A stretch of 38,097 bases of DNA from JBAYJT01 sp041664965 (lineage in GTDB: Bacteria; Pseudomonadota; Gammaproteobacteria; UBA9339), in assembly GCA_041664965.1 (NCBI GenBank), contig JBAYJT010000013.1, positions 1 through 38,097 on the forward strand, in the 5' to 3' direction. Shown one piece after another: positions 24,110 to 32,229 of the stretch. A program made the translations under genes and the position numbers. The notes under the pieces are model-generated. The model saw only the letters and a program-made list of their open reading frames with translations, was not told the origin of the DNA and did not search any database. The first letter of the stretch is position 1. Each line of letters opens with the position of its first letter.

Positions 24110-24880
24110 ATGAGTTATCATTCGACGCTACATCAATTCAATATGAACTTACGTCTTTTTAATACAACCTATAAAGAATTATGCGCCCAAAAGCATAATA
24201 TTTTCATTGGAATAAGTGTGGGCGTAAAACCCATGTCTCATGATATAGCTTTGTCTTACATGGAGTGGGCTGAAAAACATTCAGCCGGAACTATACAAAT
24301 TCTGATCGCTGATGAAATCGCTAAATTTAATTACTTGGTATTTAGCCATTCAACAACACCAGGAGCTTTATCAAGAGCTATTCGGGATGGTGATAAATAC
24401 CAACTTTTTTTTGAAAAAATAATTACTGAACTCCCTCCAGCAAGACGAACTCGCTTTAAGGTTTTAAGATGGAAAGAGATTCAAACTGCTCGGTTTTATA
24501 CGTTTTTAAGTAAAGTGGTTAAAGATTTCGAATCAAATATCACCTTTAGAGATACTATTCTGTCGTTTGTAGATAAGTATACTGAAAACCGTAATAAATT
24601 GTTAACGCAAGAAAAAAAGCTGTTACTTTGTCAATATTTATTGCATGAACTCCCTACTTTACTAGATGGCATTACTGTCGATGGAATAAATTATAATGTG
24701 ATCTTATATCCTACTTATAAGCATTCTGGGATGAGTGAACTAGTTACTGAGATACAAACTGGCAAAAAGTTTATCTCTTTAGCAAACTCCCTGGACTTAA
24801 AAAAAACCATAATGGTGGAGTTTCTTATTAAGTCCGTGCCACCCACAACTTTCCCAATAGACATAATGAATAGCTTATGA
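24110..24880 (+). CDS. Cyclodipeptide synthase, XYP subfamily
   Basis: Diverts two aminoacyl-tRNAs from translation to form a cyclic dipeptide (2,5-diketopiperazine). Compared with AlbC (S37, N40, Y178, E182, Y202, H203), this protein has Ser36 in FIGIS, Val39, Tyr176 and Glu180 in QYLLHELP, and Tyr200-Pro201 in LYPTY. The spacing is almost exact (Tyr to Glu 4, Glu to Tyr 20). A non-Asn at the second position and Tyr-Pro at the last pair define the XYP class, known from Rickettsiella grylli and Fluoribacter dumoffii. An in-frame ATG at 24062 lies in a dispersed repeat, so I prefer 24110 although its ribosome site is poor. No P450, oxidase or methyltransferase for tailoring is adjacent. Product identity cannot be read from sequence. 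Confidence 0.92.
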   Translation: MSYHSTLHQFNMNLRLFNTTYKELCAQKHNIFIGISVGVKPMSHDIALSYMEWAEKHSAGTIQILIADEIAKFNYLVFSHSTTPGALSRAIRDGDKYQLFFEKIITELPPARRTRFKVLRWKEIQTARFYTFLSKVVKDFESNITFRDTILSFVDKYTENRNKLLTQEKKLLLCQYLLHELPTLLDGITVDGINYNVILYPTYKHSGMSELVTEIQTGKKFISLANSLDLKKTIMVEFLIKSVPPTTFPIDIMNSL

Positions 24881-24923
24881 CGGCGCTCTAAACAAAGAAA
24901 TGCAAGATTGGGAAACATTGTAA

Positions 24924-25565
24924 CTATCGAGAACGACTTACGCCAAGTGCTTTTAATTTAAGCAAAAACATCAAAATATCGCTTTCGATGCCATTATTCC
25001 AAGCATTAATGAGGCTTCCAGCGTTTTTCGCCTTAAGCGCTATATTGCTATGCCAAGTCTGATCTAGCAAAACCACTGTTTTGCCTTTGTCTCTTGTGGT
25101 TAAAACAAACTGCAATGTGGCTACAGCCTTAGGGTGATTGCGGTCGCGGTAATCGGCATAGAGTTCAATAATTTTGGTTTGTAAGGCAAATGCTGTTTCG
25201 CCTAGAGCTTCGCTAGGAGCCGGTCTAAAAGTACCAGTTTTTTTGATATAACTTGGCAAAACAGCGTCTAGCTGAGATGCAGGAGAAACAAGAAAACCAT
25301 GATAATAATCTACTAAATATTGACCAGAACTTACGCGATAAAGAAAATAATTTTGATCAAAAGCTGCGACCGTCATAACTGGTAAAATATTGAGAAAAGG
25401 CGCGCCAGTTTTAGCTTGCGACATTTTGGCATGTGGCACTGAGAAACTAAAAAGATACTGTTTTTTTTCAATATGGGCATATTTATTGCCGCTAAAACAA
25501 GCGGAAAGCAATATACATAAAATGCCGATGCCAATAAATTTTAGAAAATTTTTAAAATTTCTCAT
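24924..25565 (-). CDS. ABC-type transport auxiliary lipoprotein (PqiC/PF03886-like)
   Basis: Last gene of the lipid-transport operon. A signal peptide with lipobox LLSAC (Cys23) anchors it in a membrane, probably the outer one. The domain pattern (FLNILPVMTVAAFDQNYFLYRVSSGQYLVDYYHGFLVSPASQL) matches the ABC_trans_aux family, in which the protein binds the end of the MCE tunnel. 213 residues. Its ATG overlaps the stop of the MCE gene by 4 nt (ATGA), so translation is coupled. Confidence 0.88.
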   Translation of the reverse strand: MRNFKNFLKFIGIGILCILLSACFSGNKYAHIEKKQYLFSFSVPHAKMSQAKTGAPFLNILPVMTVAAFDQNYFLYRVSSGQYLVDYYHGFLVSPASQLDAVLPSYIKKTGTFRPAPSEALGETAFALQTKIIELYADYRDRNHPKAVATLQFVLTTRDKGKTVVLLDQTWHSNIALKAKNAGSLINAWNNGIESDILMFLLKLKALGVSRSR

Positions 25566-26356
25566 AACTTACTCGGATTAACTGGCGGAGGCGACCCGCT
25601 AAATATTAACTGCGAAGGATAAAGTTTTAACTGCTGCGATAAAACGCGTAGGTTATCAGATGCGGCTCGAAAATTATGTAACGTCACGTCGATATCTCCT
25701 CTGCTTTTATCTAGCACCTGAGAGGCTTTTTCTGAAACAAAACCAAGAGAAGTTGTTAACTTATTTACATTATCAAAAACTTGTTTAAAATCAACATCTT
25801 TCAATTCTTTCAATATATGCTGAGCACTGTCGCTCAATCTGGTTAACATTCCAGGAGTAGATGGCACATAGAAGTAACGTGGCTGCCAAGTAATAACTAA
25901 GGGCGGATTATTTTTTGGATCAACATAATTTAGTTCGATGTAAGTAGTCCCAGTTATGCCTTGTGGCATGATTTTAACTCGCAAACCAGAGGCTATTTCT
26001 CTAGTTAAAAAATCACGGAAATCATTGGTCGACATTGCAGTAAGAATCTTGGACGTTATAGCCAAAAGTACATAAATAGAGCGATTATGCTCCTGATTTT
26101 GATCTAAACTTGTATTTTTATAAATTTCACTAGTAAGAGCTATTTTCTTTACATAACCAATCTGCAGACCGCGATACTTCACAGGATAGCCTTCGGATAT
26201 GCCTTGTACTGATTCTTCGAAGTAAGTTTCTATATAAATAGTACGCTGAAATAATTTATTGGAACCAAAAATCAATAAGGCCGCAATAATCATTGAAAAC
26301 CCGACCAAAAGAAAAATTCCAATTTTAAGATAGCTAACTTCCGAATTATTTTTCAT
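25562..26356 (-). CDS. MCE-domain (MlaD family) substrate-binding protein
   Basis: Periplasmic lipid carrier subunit of an MCE transporter. One N-terminal membrane anchor (about residues 10-30), then one MCE domain with the typical (Y/F)EESVQGISEGYPVKYRGLQIGYVKKI and the hydrophobic GITGTTYIELNY strand, then a long C-terminal helix (about 175-235) that would form the hydrophobic tunnel. 264 residues. It lies 14 nt after the ATPase gene in the same operon. Confidence 0.92.
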   Translation of the reverse strand: MKNNSEVSYLKIGIFLLVGFSMIIAALLIFGSNKLFQRTIYIETYFEESVQGISEGYPVKYRGLQIGYVKKIALTSEIYKNTSLDQNQEHNRSIYVLLAITSKILTAMSTNDFRDFLTREIASGLRVKIMPQGITGTTYIELNYVDPKNNPPLVITWQPRYFYVPSTPGMLTRLSDSAQHILKELKDVDFKQVFDNVNKLTTSLGFVSEKASQVLDKSRGDIDVTLHNFRAASDNLRVLSQQLKLYPSQLIFSGSPPPVNPSKL

Positions 26357-26370
26357 AAATAAAATCCGAT

Positions 26371-27117
26371 TTAAGATACTGGTTCGCGATTAAAAAATCT
26401 GTAAACAGCAGGATCATTGTGCTTTTTCAATGCTTCTGGCTTACCTTCTGCCATCACACGTCCGTCATGCAAGAAAATCACTCGCTGCCCTATATTATAA
26501 ATGCTAGAAAGATCATGCGATACAATTACAAAAGTAATTCCTAAATTTTTCGACAAATTTTTAATGATTTGATCTAACTCTACAGAAGTACTTGGATCTA
26601 AACCAGCAGATGGCTCATCTAAAAATAAAATCTTCGGGTCCAAAGCCATCGCTCTAGCAATAGCCGTTCTTTTTTGCATACCACCACTCGCAGAAGCTGG
26701 CATGTAGTGGCTAAACTCATCTAAATTAACCATTTTGAGTTTATTATGCGCAATTCTTTGAATAGCATCGATGGGTAATGCAGTTAACTCCTTAAGCGGC
26801 AAGCTGACGTTTTCTAGTAAACTCATAGAACCAAATAAAGCGCCACTTTGATAAAGAACCCCTATCTTTCTTAAAATCGCAAGCTTCTCTTTTTCATTGG
26901 CTTTCACAATACTACTTCCATCCAAAAAAATATCGCCAGAAATCACTTCTAGTAAACTAATCATGCTGTTTAGGAGCGTTGTTTTGCCACAACCCGAAAC
27001 TCCCGTAATCATGAAAATTTCACCAGGATAAACTTCAAACGACACATCGTTTAGTACTTTTTTTGAGCCATAACCGGTAAAAACATTTTGGACTTTAATT
27101 ATTGGATTTTCACTCAT
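26371..27117 (-). CDS. ABC transporter ATP-binding protein (MlaF-like)
   Basis: Cytoplasmic ATPase of the lipid transporter. Walker A GVSGCGKTT, the ABC signature SASGGMQKR (the MlaF type, with A-S-G-G-M), Walker B ILFLDEPSAGLD and H-loop VIVSHD are all present. 248 residues. It starts 2 nt after the permease stop. Confidence 0.94.
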   Translation of the reverse strand: MSENPIIKVQNVFTGYGSKKVLNDVSFEVYPGEIFMITGVSGCGKTTLLNSMISLLEVISGDIFLDGSSIVKANEKEKLAILRKIGVLYQSGALFGSMSLLENVSLPLKELTALPIDAIQRIAHNKLKMVNLDEFSHYMPASASGGMQKRTAIARAMALDPKILFLDEPSAGLDPSTSVELDQIIKNLSKNLGITFVIVSHDLSSIYNIGQRVIFLHDGRVMAEGKPEALKKHNDPAVYRFFNREPVS

Positions 27118-27119
27118 TC

Positions 27120-28238
27120 TTAAATACCCAAAACGTAGTACAACACAGCAAAGATGCCATCCACTAAAACTAGCATAATTAAACTACTAACCACAGCTTG
27201 CGTAGTAGACCTTCCTACGGACTGCGCATCAAACGTAGTTTTTAATCCATGCAAGCAACCAATGCCAGCGATAACCCAACCAAAAATAAAAGTTTTTATT
27301 AAACCTCCTAAATAATCCAGTGGTTTTACCGACTGATAAATTTGATTCAAAAAAGCATCAAGTGAATAACCCAAAGAATGCATAACAGCATAACAACCAA
27401 CTAAACCGAAAAAAATCAAAAAAGCTTCTAAGAGAGGTGTGATTAGCATTGTAGCCAAAATACGCGGTGTCACTAAAAAACGCACTGGATTTAAGCCCAT
27501 AGTCAGTAAGGCGTTTACTTCTTGGTTAATTTTCATCGTCCCTATCTCGGCGGCAAACGCAGATGCAGTGCGACCAGCCAAAAGCACAGCAGTAAGCAAA
27601 GGTCCCATTTCGCGCACTAAACCTAGCCCAACTAAATTGATCATAAGAATTTGCGCACCAAATTGACCGAAAGAAGGCGCTGCTTGAAAAGTTGAAATCA
27701 AACCGATAAGGAAACCGATTAAAGCTATGATAGGCAAAGCACGCGGTCCAACATCTTCCATAGAACGCCAAAAATCACGCCAGCGAAATTTATGTGGATT
27801 TAAACAAACAAAGTAAATTTGATAAGCAAGCGAACCAAGAAAAACTATATTTTCCCGTAAATCCTGAGCAACACTAACCGCACTCGTTCCGAATTTTTCT
27901 AATAAAATATCAACTGAAGACTCTTTGGAAGCAACTTTCTTTGTGGTAAGAAGACTTTCTTTTACAACTAAAGCCGCATCTAGATCTGACCTAGAACCTT
28001 TAATTATAAAAGAATGTCTCTCTCTGGCCTGAAATTCATGTAAAGCTTGCAACAGAGCAACGCCAGCGCTGTCACAATAATTTACTTCTTTTACATTGAT
28101 TTCGAGATTTTCCGGACGACGTTTAGCTATGACAGCTAGACACGGATCCCAAATTTCAGAGATCGAATCCACATCTAGCCGCCCACTAAACTTAAGCTTT
28201 ACAGCTTGAGCATTTATTTCTTCAATTTGAAAAGGCAT
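27120..28238 (-). CDS. MlaE-family permease fused to an N-terminal STAS domain
   Basis: Inner-membrane subunit of the lipid transporter. Residues 1-100 form a STAS domain (the family of MlaB), with the conserved VNYCDSAGVALLQAL strand-helix. Residues about 140-372 are the MlaE permease with LREMGPLLTAVLLAGR-like and AAEIGTMK.NQEVNAL motifs. In the E. coli mla system the STAS protein is separate; here both are one chain, a known arrangement in related operons. With the ATPase, MCE and lipoprotein genes it forms a self-contained MCE system. Confidence 0.93.
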   Translation of the reverse strand: MPFQIEEINAQAVKLKFSGRLDVDSISEIWDPCLAVIAKRRPENLEINVKEVNYCDSAGVALLQALHEFQARERHSFIIKGSRSDLDAALVVKESLLTTKKVASKESSVDILLEKFGTSAVSVAQDLRENIVFLGSLAYQIYFVCLNPHKFRWRDFWRSMEDVGPRALPIIALIGFLIGLISTFQAAPSFGQFGAQILMINLVGLGLVREMGPLLTAVLLAGRTASAFAAEIGTMKINQEVNALLTMGLNPVRFLVTPRILATMLITPLLEAFLIFFGLVGCYAVMHSLGYSLDAFLNQIYQSVKPLDYLGGLIKTFIFGWVIAGIGCLHGLKTTFDAQSVGRSTTQAVVSSLIMLVLVDGIFAVLYYVLGI

Positions 28239-28249
28239 AGCGCTTCAAA

Positions 28250-28624
28250 TTAAGCGTTATTCGTCCCTTTGGGCTTACGTCCACGCTTTTTGGGCGCGAC
28301 ACAACTTTGAACGTTTTCCACAGAAACTGGCTTTACTTCTGCAATACTGGCTCCTGTTGGCCAAGAAGTAAATGGGAAAGGTTTGCTATCCGTATTGTAA
28401 GTAAGAAAACGAAAAATTTGCGCAATATAAATACTCAAACCTTCACTGAATTCCAATAAAACTTTATTTGGATGATCCGTGAAAAGAACGATCAAGAACT
28501 GAAACGCTGTCAGAAACCACATAATAAATTTCACGATAACAGCTACAATCAAAAAGAACACCATATACAGCAAGCGCAACCATTTACACTGTGCTGATAA
28601 TTTTTCTTTTAATTTTTGGTCCAT
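28250..28624 (-). CDS. DUF4389 membrane protein with an AT-hook-like tail
   Basis: First gene of the lipid-transport operon, ending 11 nt before the permease. Two hydrophobic helices (about residues 16-50) and the conserved FQFL.VLFT..PN..LL.F...LS.YI.QI.RFLT.NT..KPFPF.PWP-like signature identify DUF4389. The last ~15 residues (APKKRGRKPKGTNNA) are basic and contain RGRKP, like an AT-hook, not part of the family core as I know it. Its role in the transporter is unknown. Confidence 0.85.
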   Translation of the reverse strand: MDQKLKEKLSAQCKWLRLLYMVFFLIVAVIVKFIMWFLTAFQFLIVLFTDHPNKVLLEFSEGLSIYIAQIFRFLTYNTDSKPFPFTSWPTGASIAEVKPVSVENVQSCVAPKKRGRKPKGTNNA

Positions 28625-28643
28625 AAAACTCCTCTTTTTTTAA

Positions 28644-28700
28644 GAAAAACATGTCTACGGGTTTTCCTTTAAAATCAATAACTTATATTTTAAAAATAAA
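28644..28700 (+). repeat. Dispersed intergenic repeat, copy G
   Basis: Clean plus-orientation copy: AAAAACATGTCTACGGGTTT, then TCCTTTAAAATCAATAACTT, then ATATTTTAAA. It lies directly upstream of the DUF4389 operon, so it may be transcribed or hold that promoter. Confidence 0.85.
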
Positions 28701-28796
28701 GTGCGCTACCCGAGGGTGAATTGTAACACACTCCTACAGAAAATTAATAGGAAAAAATTTCAAGAATATAAACAAAAAAAGATATCTAATTATTCT

Positions 28797-29102
28797 TTAG
28801 CTTTTTTCGTTTTTTTTCTTCACAGCAGTTTTGCGTTGCGCTGTTTTTTTGGCAGGCTTAATAGTTTCAGCGGAAGCAGGTTTAGCAATAGCCACTGTTT
28901 TCTTACTATACTTTTGTTTAAAGCGATCGACACGACCAGCGGTGTCAACAACTTTCTGTTTACCAGTGTAGAAAGGATGGCAAGCAGAACAAATTTCTAA
29001 GTGCAACTTATCATTTTCGATAGTTGAAGCTGTAACGAATTCATTGCCACAACTGCATGTGACTTTAATTTCTTTGTACTTTGGGTGAATATTTTCTTTC
29101 AT
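28797..29102 (-). CDS. rpmE: 50S ribosomal protein bL31 with extended tail
   Basis: Zinc-type L31: MKENIHPKYKEI, CSCGN and CSACHPFYTGKQK supply the Cys ligands, and GRVDRF closes the core at about residue 65. An extra Lys/Ala/Thr-rich tail of about 35 residues follows, longer than the usual 70-residue protein, and is probably disordered and rRNA-binding. Monocistronic by spacing. Confidence 0.96.
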   Translation of the reverse strand: MKENIHPKYKEIKVTCSCGNEFVTASTIENDKLHLEICSACHPFYTGKQKVVDTAGRVDRFKQKYSKKTVAIAKPASAETIKPAKKTAQRKTAVKKKNEKS

Positions 29103-29434
29103 ATTGTTTCTCTTTACTTAATCAAAAATCGGCGTGAAGTATAGCATTGGTCTTGGGTCTATAGCAACAATTGTTAGGGGCGCTCTTATGCACTTAACCC
29201 AATATACACTTTTAAAATATAACCCCTTGATTCACAACGAAATATCATGGATATTTTTAGAGGAATATTTTAATCATGTTAATAAAATTTTAATTTTCAT
29301 GTGCTACAATACACCATCTTTTCTATATAAACAGAAAACTTTATGCGCAAAATTATTATAGCTGGTCAAAATGAGACTGTGAGACGGAGATATCCCCTCA
29401 TAAATATTGACTTAGCTACCACAGGGCTAATTTC
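29103..29434. other. Non-coding stretch: repeat copy, weak promoter, one short frame
   Basis: Contains dispersed repeat copy H (29208-29258) and an extended -10 TG-C-TACAAT (29302-29310) without a good -35. A 45-codon frame from ATG 29343 to 29480 (begins MRKIIIAG) overlaps the next gene in another frame. The short frame has no ribosome site and no recognisable motif, so I do not call it a gene. Confidence 0.6.
29208..29258 (-). repeat. Dispersed intergenic repeat, copy H (degenerate)
   Basis: The plus strand reads ACTTTTAAAATATAACCCCT, then TGATTCACAACGAAATATCA, then TGGATATTTTT, aligning to the reverse complement of the family with several changes in the ATGTCTAC core. Confidence 0.6.
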
Positions 29435-30334
29435 ATGCGTTGCTTTGATAATACAAGACAAAATGGCAATGCCAGCTTAACGCATATCGATTCATACACT
29501 GATCTGAGTTTTATCGAAAATGAATTAAATTGGATGCAAGGAGCTTGCTCAATTCATATAGTACAACCACTCCATGTCAAAGGTGATTTAACCGAGAAAA
29601 TTCAACAACATCTTCGAAAGCATTCAACTAATTATACTCTACAAACAACAAGCGACGCTGTATTACTGCGGAACAAGGATGTATTGTGCCTGTGTGGAAA
29701 GGATATTGACACCATGCAGGACAATAAAGAAGCAACATTATACATAGCAAATGAATGGGACGTTCAGCGCCGCATTTATGTACGACAATTAAATACTCTC
29801 CAAAAAAATCTGCCAGAATCGCCTCCCCAACTAGCTTATGACGGACAATCCCTACAAGATGTTCATGAAGAATTACATCCCAGGACTGAAAAACTTATTA
29901 ATGATCTTATGGAATCAAAACTACCTATAGGAGAATTTGTAAAATCGTTACATTTCAATGAGGTAGATCCCAGAAAAATCGCAGCGATTCAACATTCATT
30001 AGGACATATTTTACCAAGTTACATGTCAAATCTATATAGAACTGACCTTACAAAATCACTCCCTGAGCCAACACAACTCACTTCAATTCTAAATACAAAA
30101 TTCTCACCACTTATTTTTTCTAGTCGATCTAACAATAACAACGAAGTCGATGCTGTAGCTGCAGTTAATACAAACAAATCATATGTTGCTGCCCAAAAAA
30201 CTCAAGAAATAGTACATGCGGGTATGTTTTATTGGACAGGGGAACAAACTCTTTTTGTATTACCTAAAATTAATGTTAATCGAGAACTCGGTGAAAAAAT
30301 ACAAGCACTCAGCGAATCCTCGCTAAGCAGTTAG
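29435..30334 (+). CDS. Unknown 299-aa protein
   Basis: I recognise no family. It is a soluble-looking protein with no signal peptide or membrane helix. There is a Cys-containing strand segment near residue 85 (VLCLCGKDID), a helical middle (about 145-205, QDVHEELHPRTEKLINDLMESKLPIGEFVKSL) and a Ser-rich C terminus. No clear ribosome site precedes the ATG at 29435, so a different start is possible. Low GC and isolation between repeats suggest an accessory gene, perhaps an effector. Confidence 0.5.
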   Translation: MRCFDNTRQNGNASLTHIDSYTDLSFIENELNWMQGACSIHIVQPLHVKGDLTEKIQQHLRKHSTNYTLQTTSDAVLLRNKDVLCLCGKDIDTMQDNKEATLYIANEWDVQRRIYVRQLNTLQKNLPESPPQLAYDGQSLQDVHEELHPRTEKLINDLMESKLPIGEFVKSLHFNEVDPRKIAAIQHSLGHILPSYMSNLYRTDLTKSLPEPTQLTSILNTKFSPLIFSSRSNNNNEVDAVAAVNTNKSYVAAQKTQEIVHAGMFYWTGEQTLFVLPKINVNRELGEKIQALSESSLSS

Positions 30335-30376
30335 AAACAACATGAACTTTAAGATAAATAGGTTTAAAACCTGGAT

Positions 30377-31771
30377 CTACTCGAAATTCGCTCGATAATC
30401 ATCCAGAAAGTTCCGCATGCTTTTTAGGCGCGGATCAGCGCTGTCCCTGTCTTTAGCGAACACTTTTATGTAACTTTTAACTATGTAGTCATACTCTGGA
30501 ATAGTCAAAATAGAGAGGATTTTATTAGCTTTTTGTGGATCACGATTATTTTCGTAATCGCAAGATTGGAACAAAATAGATGCCAAAAGAGCGGCTTTAG
30601 AAGCTTTGCGCGCAGGGGTCGCATCTTTGAAGCTATCAATACAAAAATGCAGAGACCTGTCTTTATCCCATTCCACCCATTCATTGTAAAAATTCAGTGC
30701 TTCTTCCTCGCAAAGAGCCATTTTCTTTAAGCCCCGCTCTTCCAACAAGAAAAGAAACATCAGTGTCGGCACAATAGCTTCCACATTAGCCCAAGAACAA
30801 TTTCCAGACCTTTGTAATGACAATGGCAGGCTGTACTTAGCATCTAAACCTAAATAACGAATCAGACCTTCATTGACAAATTCCGGAAATTGCCGCTTAT
30901 ACAACAACTCCTTAGCTAGTTGCTTAGTGAAACTTTGCTGCGTCATTTCATAAAGAACCACTGTACCATTTTTACGCCCAAATTCGCCCCTATCACATCT
31001 TGCCAGTAAATCGCCAAAACGAATTAGGCTTATCGCATGTCCAGTGAAAATAATGGGCAAAACTAGTGGTTCAGCATCTAATAAACGCGTAATACGCTTG
31101 TCATACATTTTCGCATCCAGTAAATAATGCTGATATTGCATTAATTCACTAGCTATTTCTAAACTGGCGATAATTTTATTCAAATGACCAAAATATTGCC
31201 TAAAGTGCTTCCCACCAAAATTTTTATGAAATTCCACAAGCGATTCAATTAAAATTCCCAAACTAAACTCTAAGTAAAAACCTTCTAATTCAATTTCAAT
31301 AAAAGTGTTTTGGTGATCAACAACATCGACTCTACCTTCCAGCTCAAAGCGATGTCCAAGAAGTTTAGCATTGATGAAATCTTGCGCAAAATCCAGGTCA
31401 GCGCCATTTGTAACTAATAATTTTTTAATGCGACTTTTAGCTCTTAAAAGTGGCATAACTAGAACAGGCTGACCAGCATAAGTATAAGCATTAACGTCAG
31501 CCCCTTTGCTCATCAAAAGTTTGCAAAGTTCAAAGTTACCATTATCCGCCGCCCAATGCAGAGCTGTTCGACCAGTAAGATCTGTAAAATTTGGATTAGC
31601 GCCGGCTTGCAAAACTAAACGCGCTTTGCTAACACTATTTACAATAGCTGTTTGGATAAGCGGAGAATAGCCATATTCATCAAGCTCATCTATTTTTAAT
31701 TCACTTTGCGAAGCAAGCGCGCTTGCAACTTCACTGTCACTTCCAAAAATAATAGTTCTAGCTAAAGACAT
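30377..31771 (-). CDS. Ankyrin protein resembling Legionella core effector AnkH/LegA3
   Basis: 464 residues. About three ankyrin repeats span residues 33-125 (GYSPLIQTAIVNS..AGANPNF, GRTALHWAADNGNF..SKGADVNA, GQPVLVMPLL..TNGADLD). The remainder resembles the cysteine-protease-like region of AnkH, a Dot/Icm effector conserved across Legionella. Candidate catalytic residues in order are His244 (FTGHAISLI), Asp260 (RCDRGEFG), Gln320 and Cys325 (LQRSGNCSWAN), the H-D-Q-C order of the CE clan (Ulp1/YopJ type). The AnkH match is from memory of length and architecture. It follows a small gene by 2 nt, making a two-gene unit. Confidence 0.75.
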   Translation of the reverse strand: MSLARTIIFGSDSEVASALASQSELKIDELDEYGYSPLIQTAIVNSVSKARLVLQAGANPNFTDLTGRTALHWAADNGNFELCKLLMSKGADVNAYTYAGQPVLVMPLLRAKSRIKKLLVTNGADLDFAQDFINAKLLGHRFELEGRVDVVDHQNTFIEIELEGFYLEFSLGILIESLVEFHKNFGGKHFRQYFGHLNKIIASLEIASELMQYQHYLLDAKMYDKRITRLLDAEPLVLPIIFTGHAISLIRFGDLLARCDRGEFGRKNGTVVLYEMTQQSFTKQLAKELLYKRQFPEFVNEGLIRYLGLDAKYSLPLSLQRSGNCSWANVEAIVPTLMFLFLLEERGLKKMALCEEEALNFYNEWVEWDKDRSLHFCIDSFKDATPARKASKAALLASILFQSCDYENNRDPQKANKILSILTIPEYDYIVKSYIKVFAKDRDSADPRLKSMRNFLDDYRANFE

Positions 31772-31773
31772 AA

Positions 31774-32127
31774 TTAATATCCACCCGCATAAGGAGTAGG
31801 CGTCACCTTAGGCCTCGCCGCCATCTTAAATCCTAAAACATTTTCAAGTTGCTTAGTAAGTTGAGGGGATGCTTCATCCACGCGTTTTTCGGCCTCGTCA
31901 GAACTAAATTTATTTTCGGCTGTTAGAAAAGTTAAATCAGAAGATGCCCCAATCGGTACGGAAGCTAAAAGAGGATGTTCGGCGAAAGGAGAAAGCCTAG
32001 AACCACCCTCGCCGCCGGAATCATCGTCTTCCAAATAAGGTCTACGTGGTGCTACCTTACCGAAACGCCTATGCCCTTCTCCAATTAGGTCGCCTAATTC
32101 TTTCAGTTGTTTTTTAAGAATAGCCAT
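31774..32127 (-). CDS. Unknown ~117-aa protein in an operon with the AnkH-like gene
   Basis: No family recognised. The frame is open to GTG codons at 32220, but I prefer the ATG at 32127: the longer form would reach to within 9 nt of the divergent yihY-like start and cover its promoter. Neither has a strong ribosome site. The product has a basic helical N terminus (MAILKKQLKELG), an acidic, Gly-rich linker (LEDDDSGGEGG) and a helical C-terminal part, ending PYAGGY. It stops 2 nt before the AnkH-like start, suggesting a chaperone-like or co-secreted partner, which is inference. Confidence 0.5.
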   Translation of the reverse strand: MAILKKQLKELGDLIGEGHRRFGKVAPRRPYLEDDDSGGEGGSRLSPFAEHPLLASVPIGASSDLTFLTAENKFSSDEAEKRVDEASPQLTKQLENVLGFKMAARPKVTPTPYAGGY

Positions 32128-32185
32128 AGTGAGCAAGTTTAACGAAGTTCCGTTTAAGATCAAAGTAAAATCTCCAGTTGAGTCC

Positions 32186-32214
32186 TTGAATAGAGCTAAA
32201 TATTTGTTTACAAT
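32186..32214 (+). promoter_or_regulatory. Sigma-70 promoter of the YihY-family gene
   Basis: TTGAAT (32186-32191), 17-bp spacer, TACAAT (32209-32214). Predicted start near 32221, leaving a leader of about 10 nt before the ATG. Confidence 0.6.
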
Positions 32215-32229
32215 CACCACCTTATAATT

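Noticed and set aside
29343..29480. 45-codon frame overlapping the start of the 299-aa gene
   Set aside because: No ribosome site, no motif and out of frame with the longer gene; a frameshifted N terminus was considered but no homology links the two.
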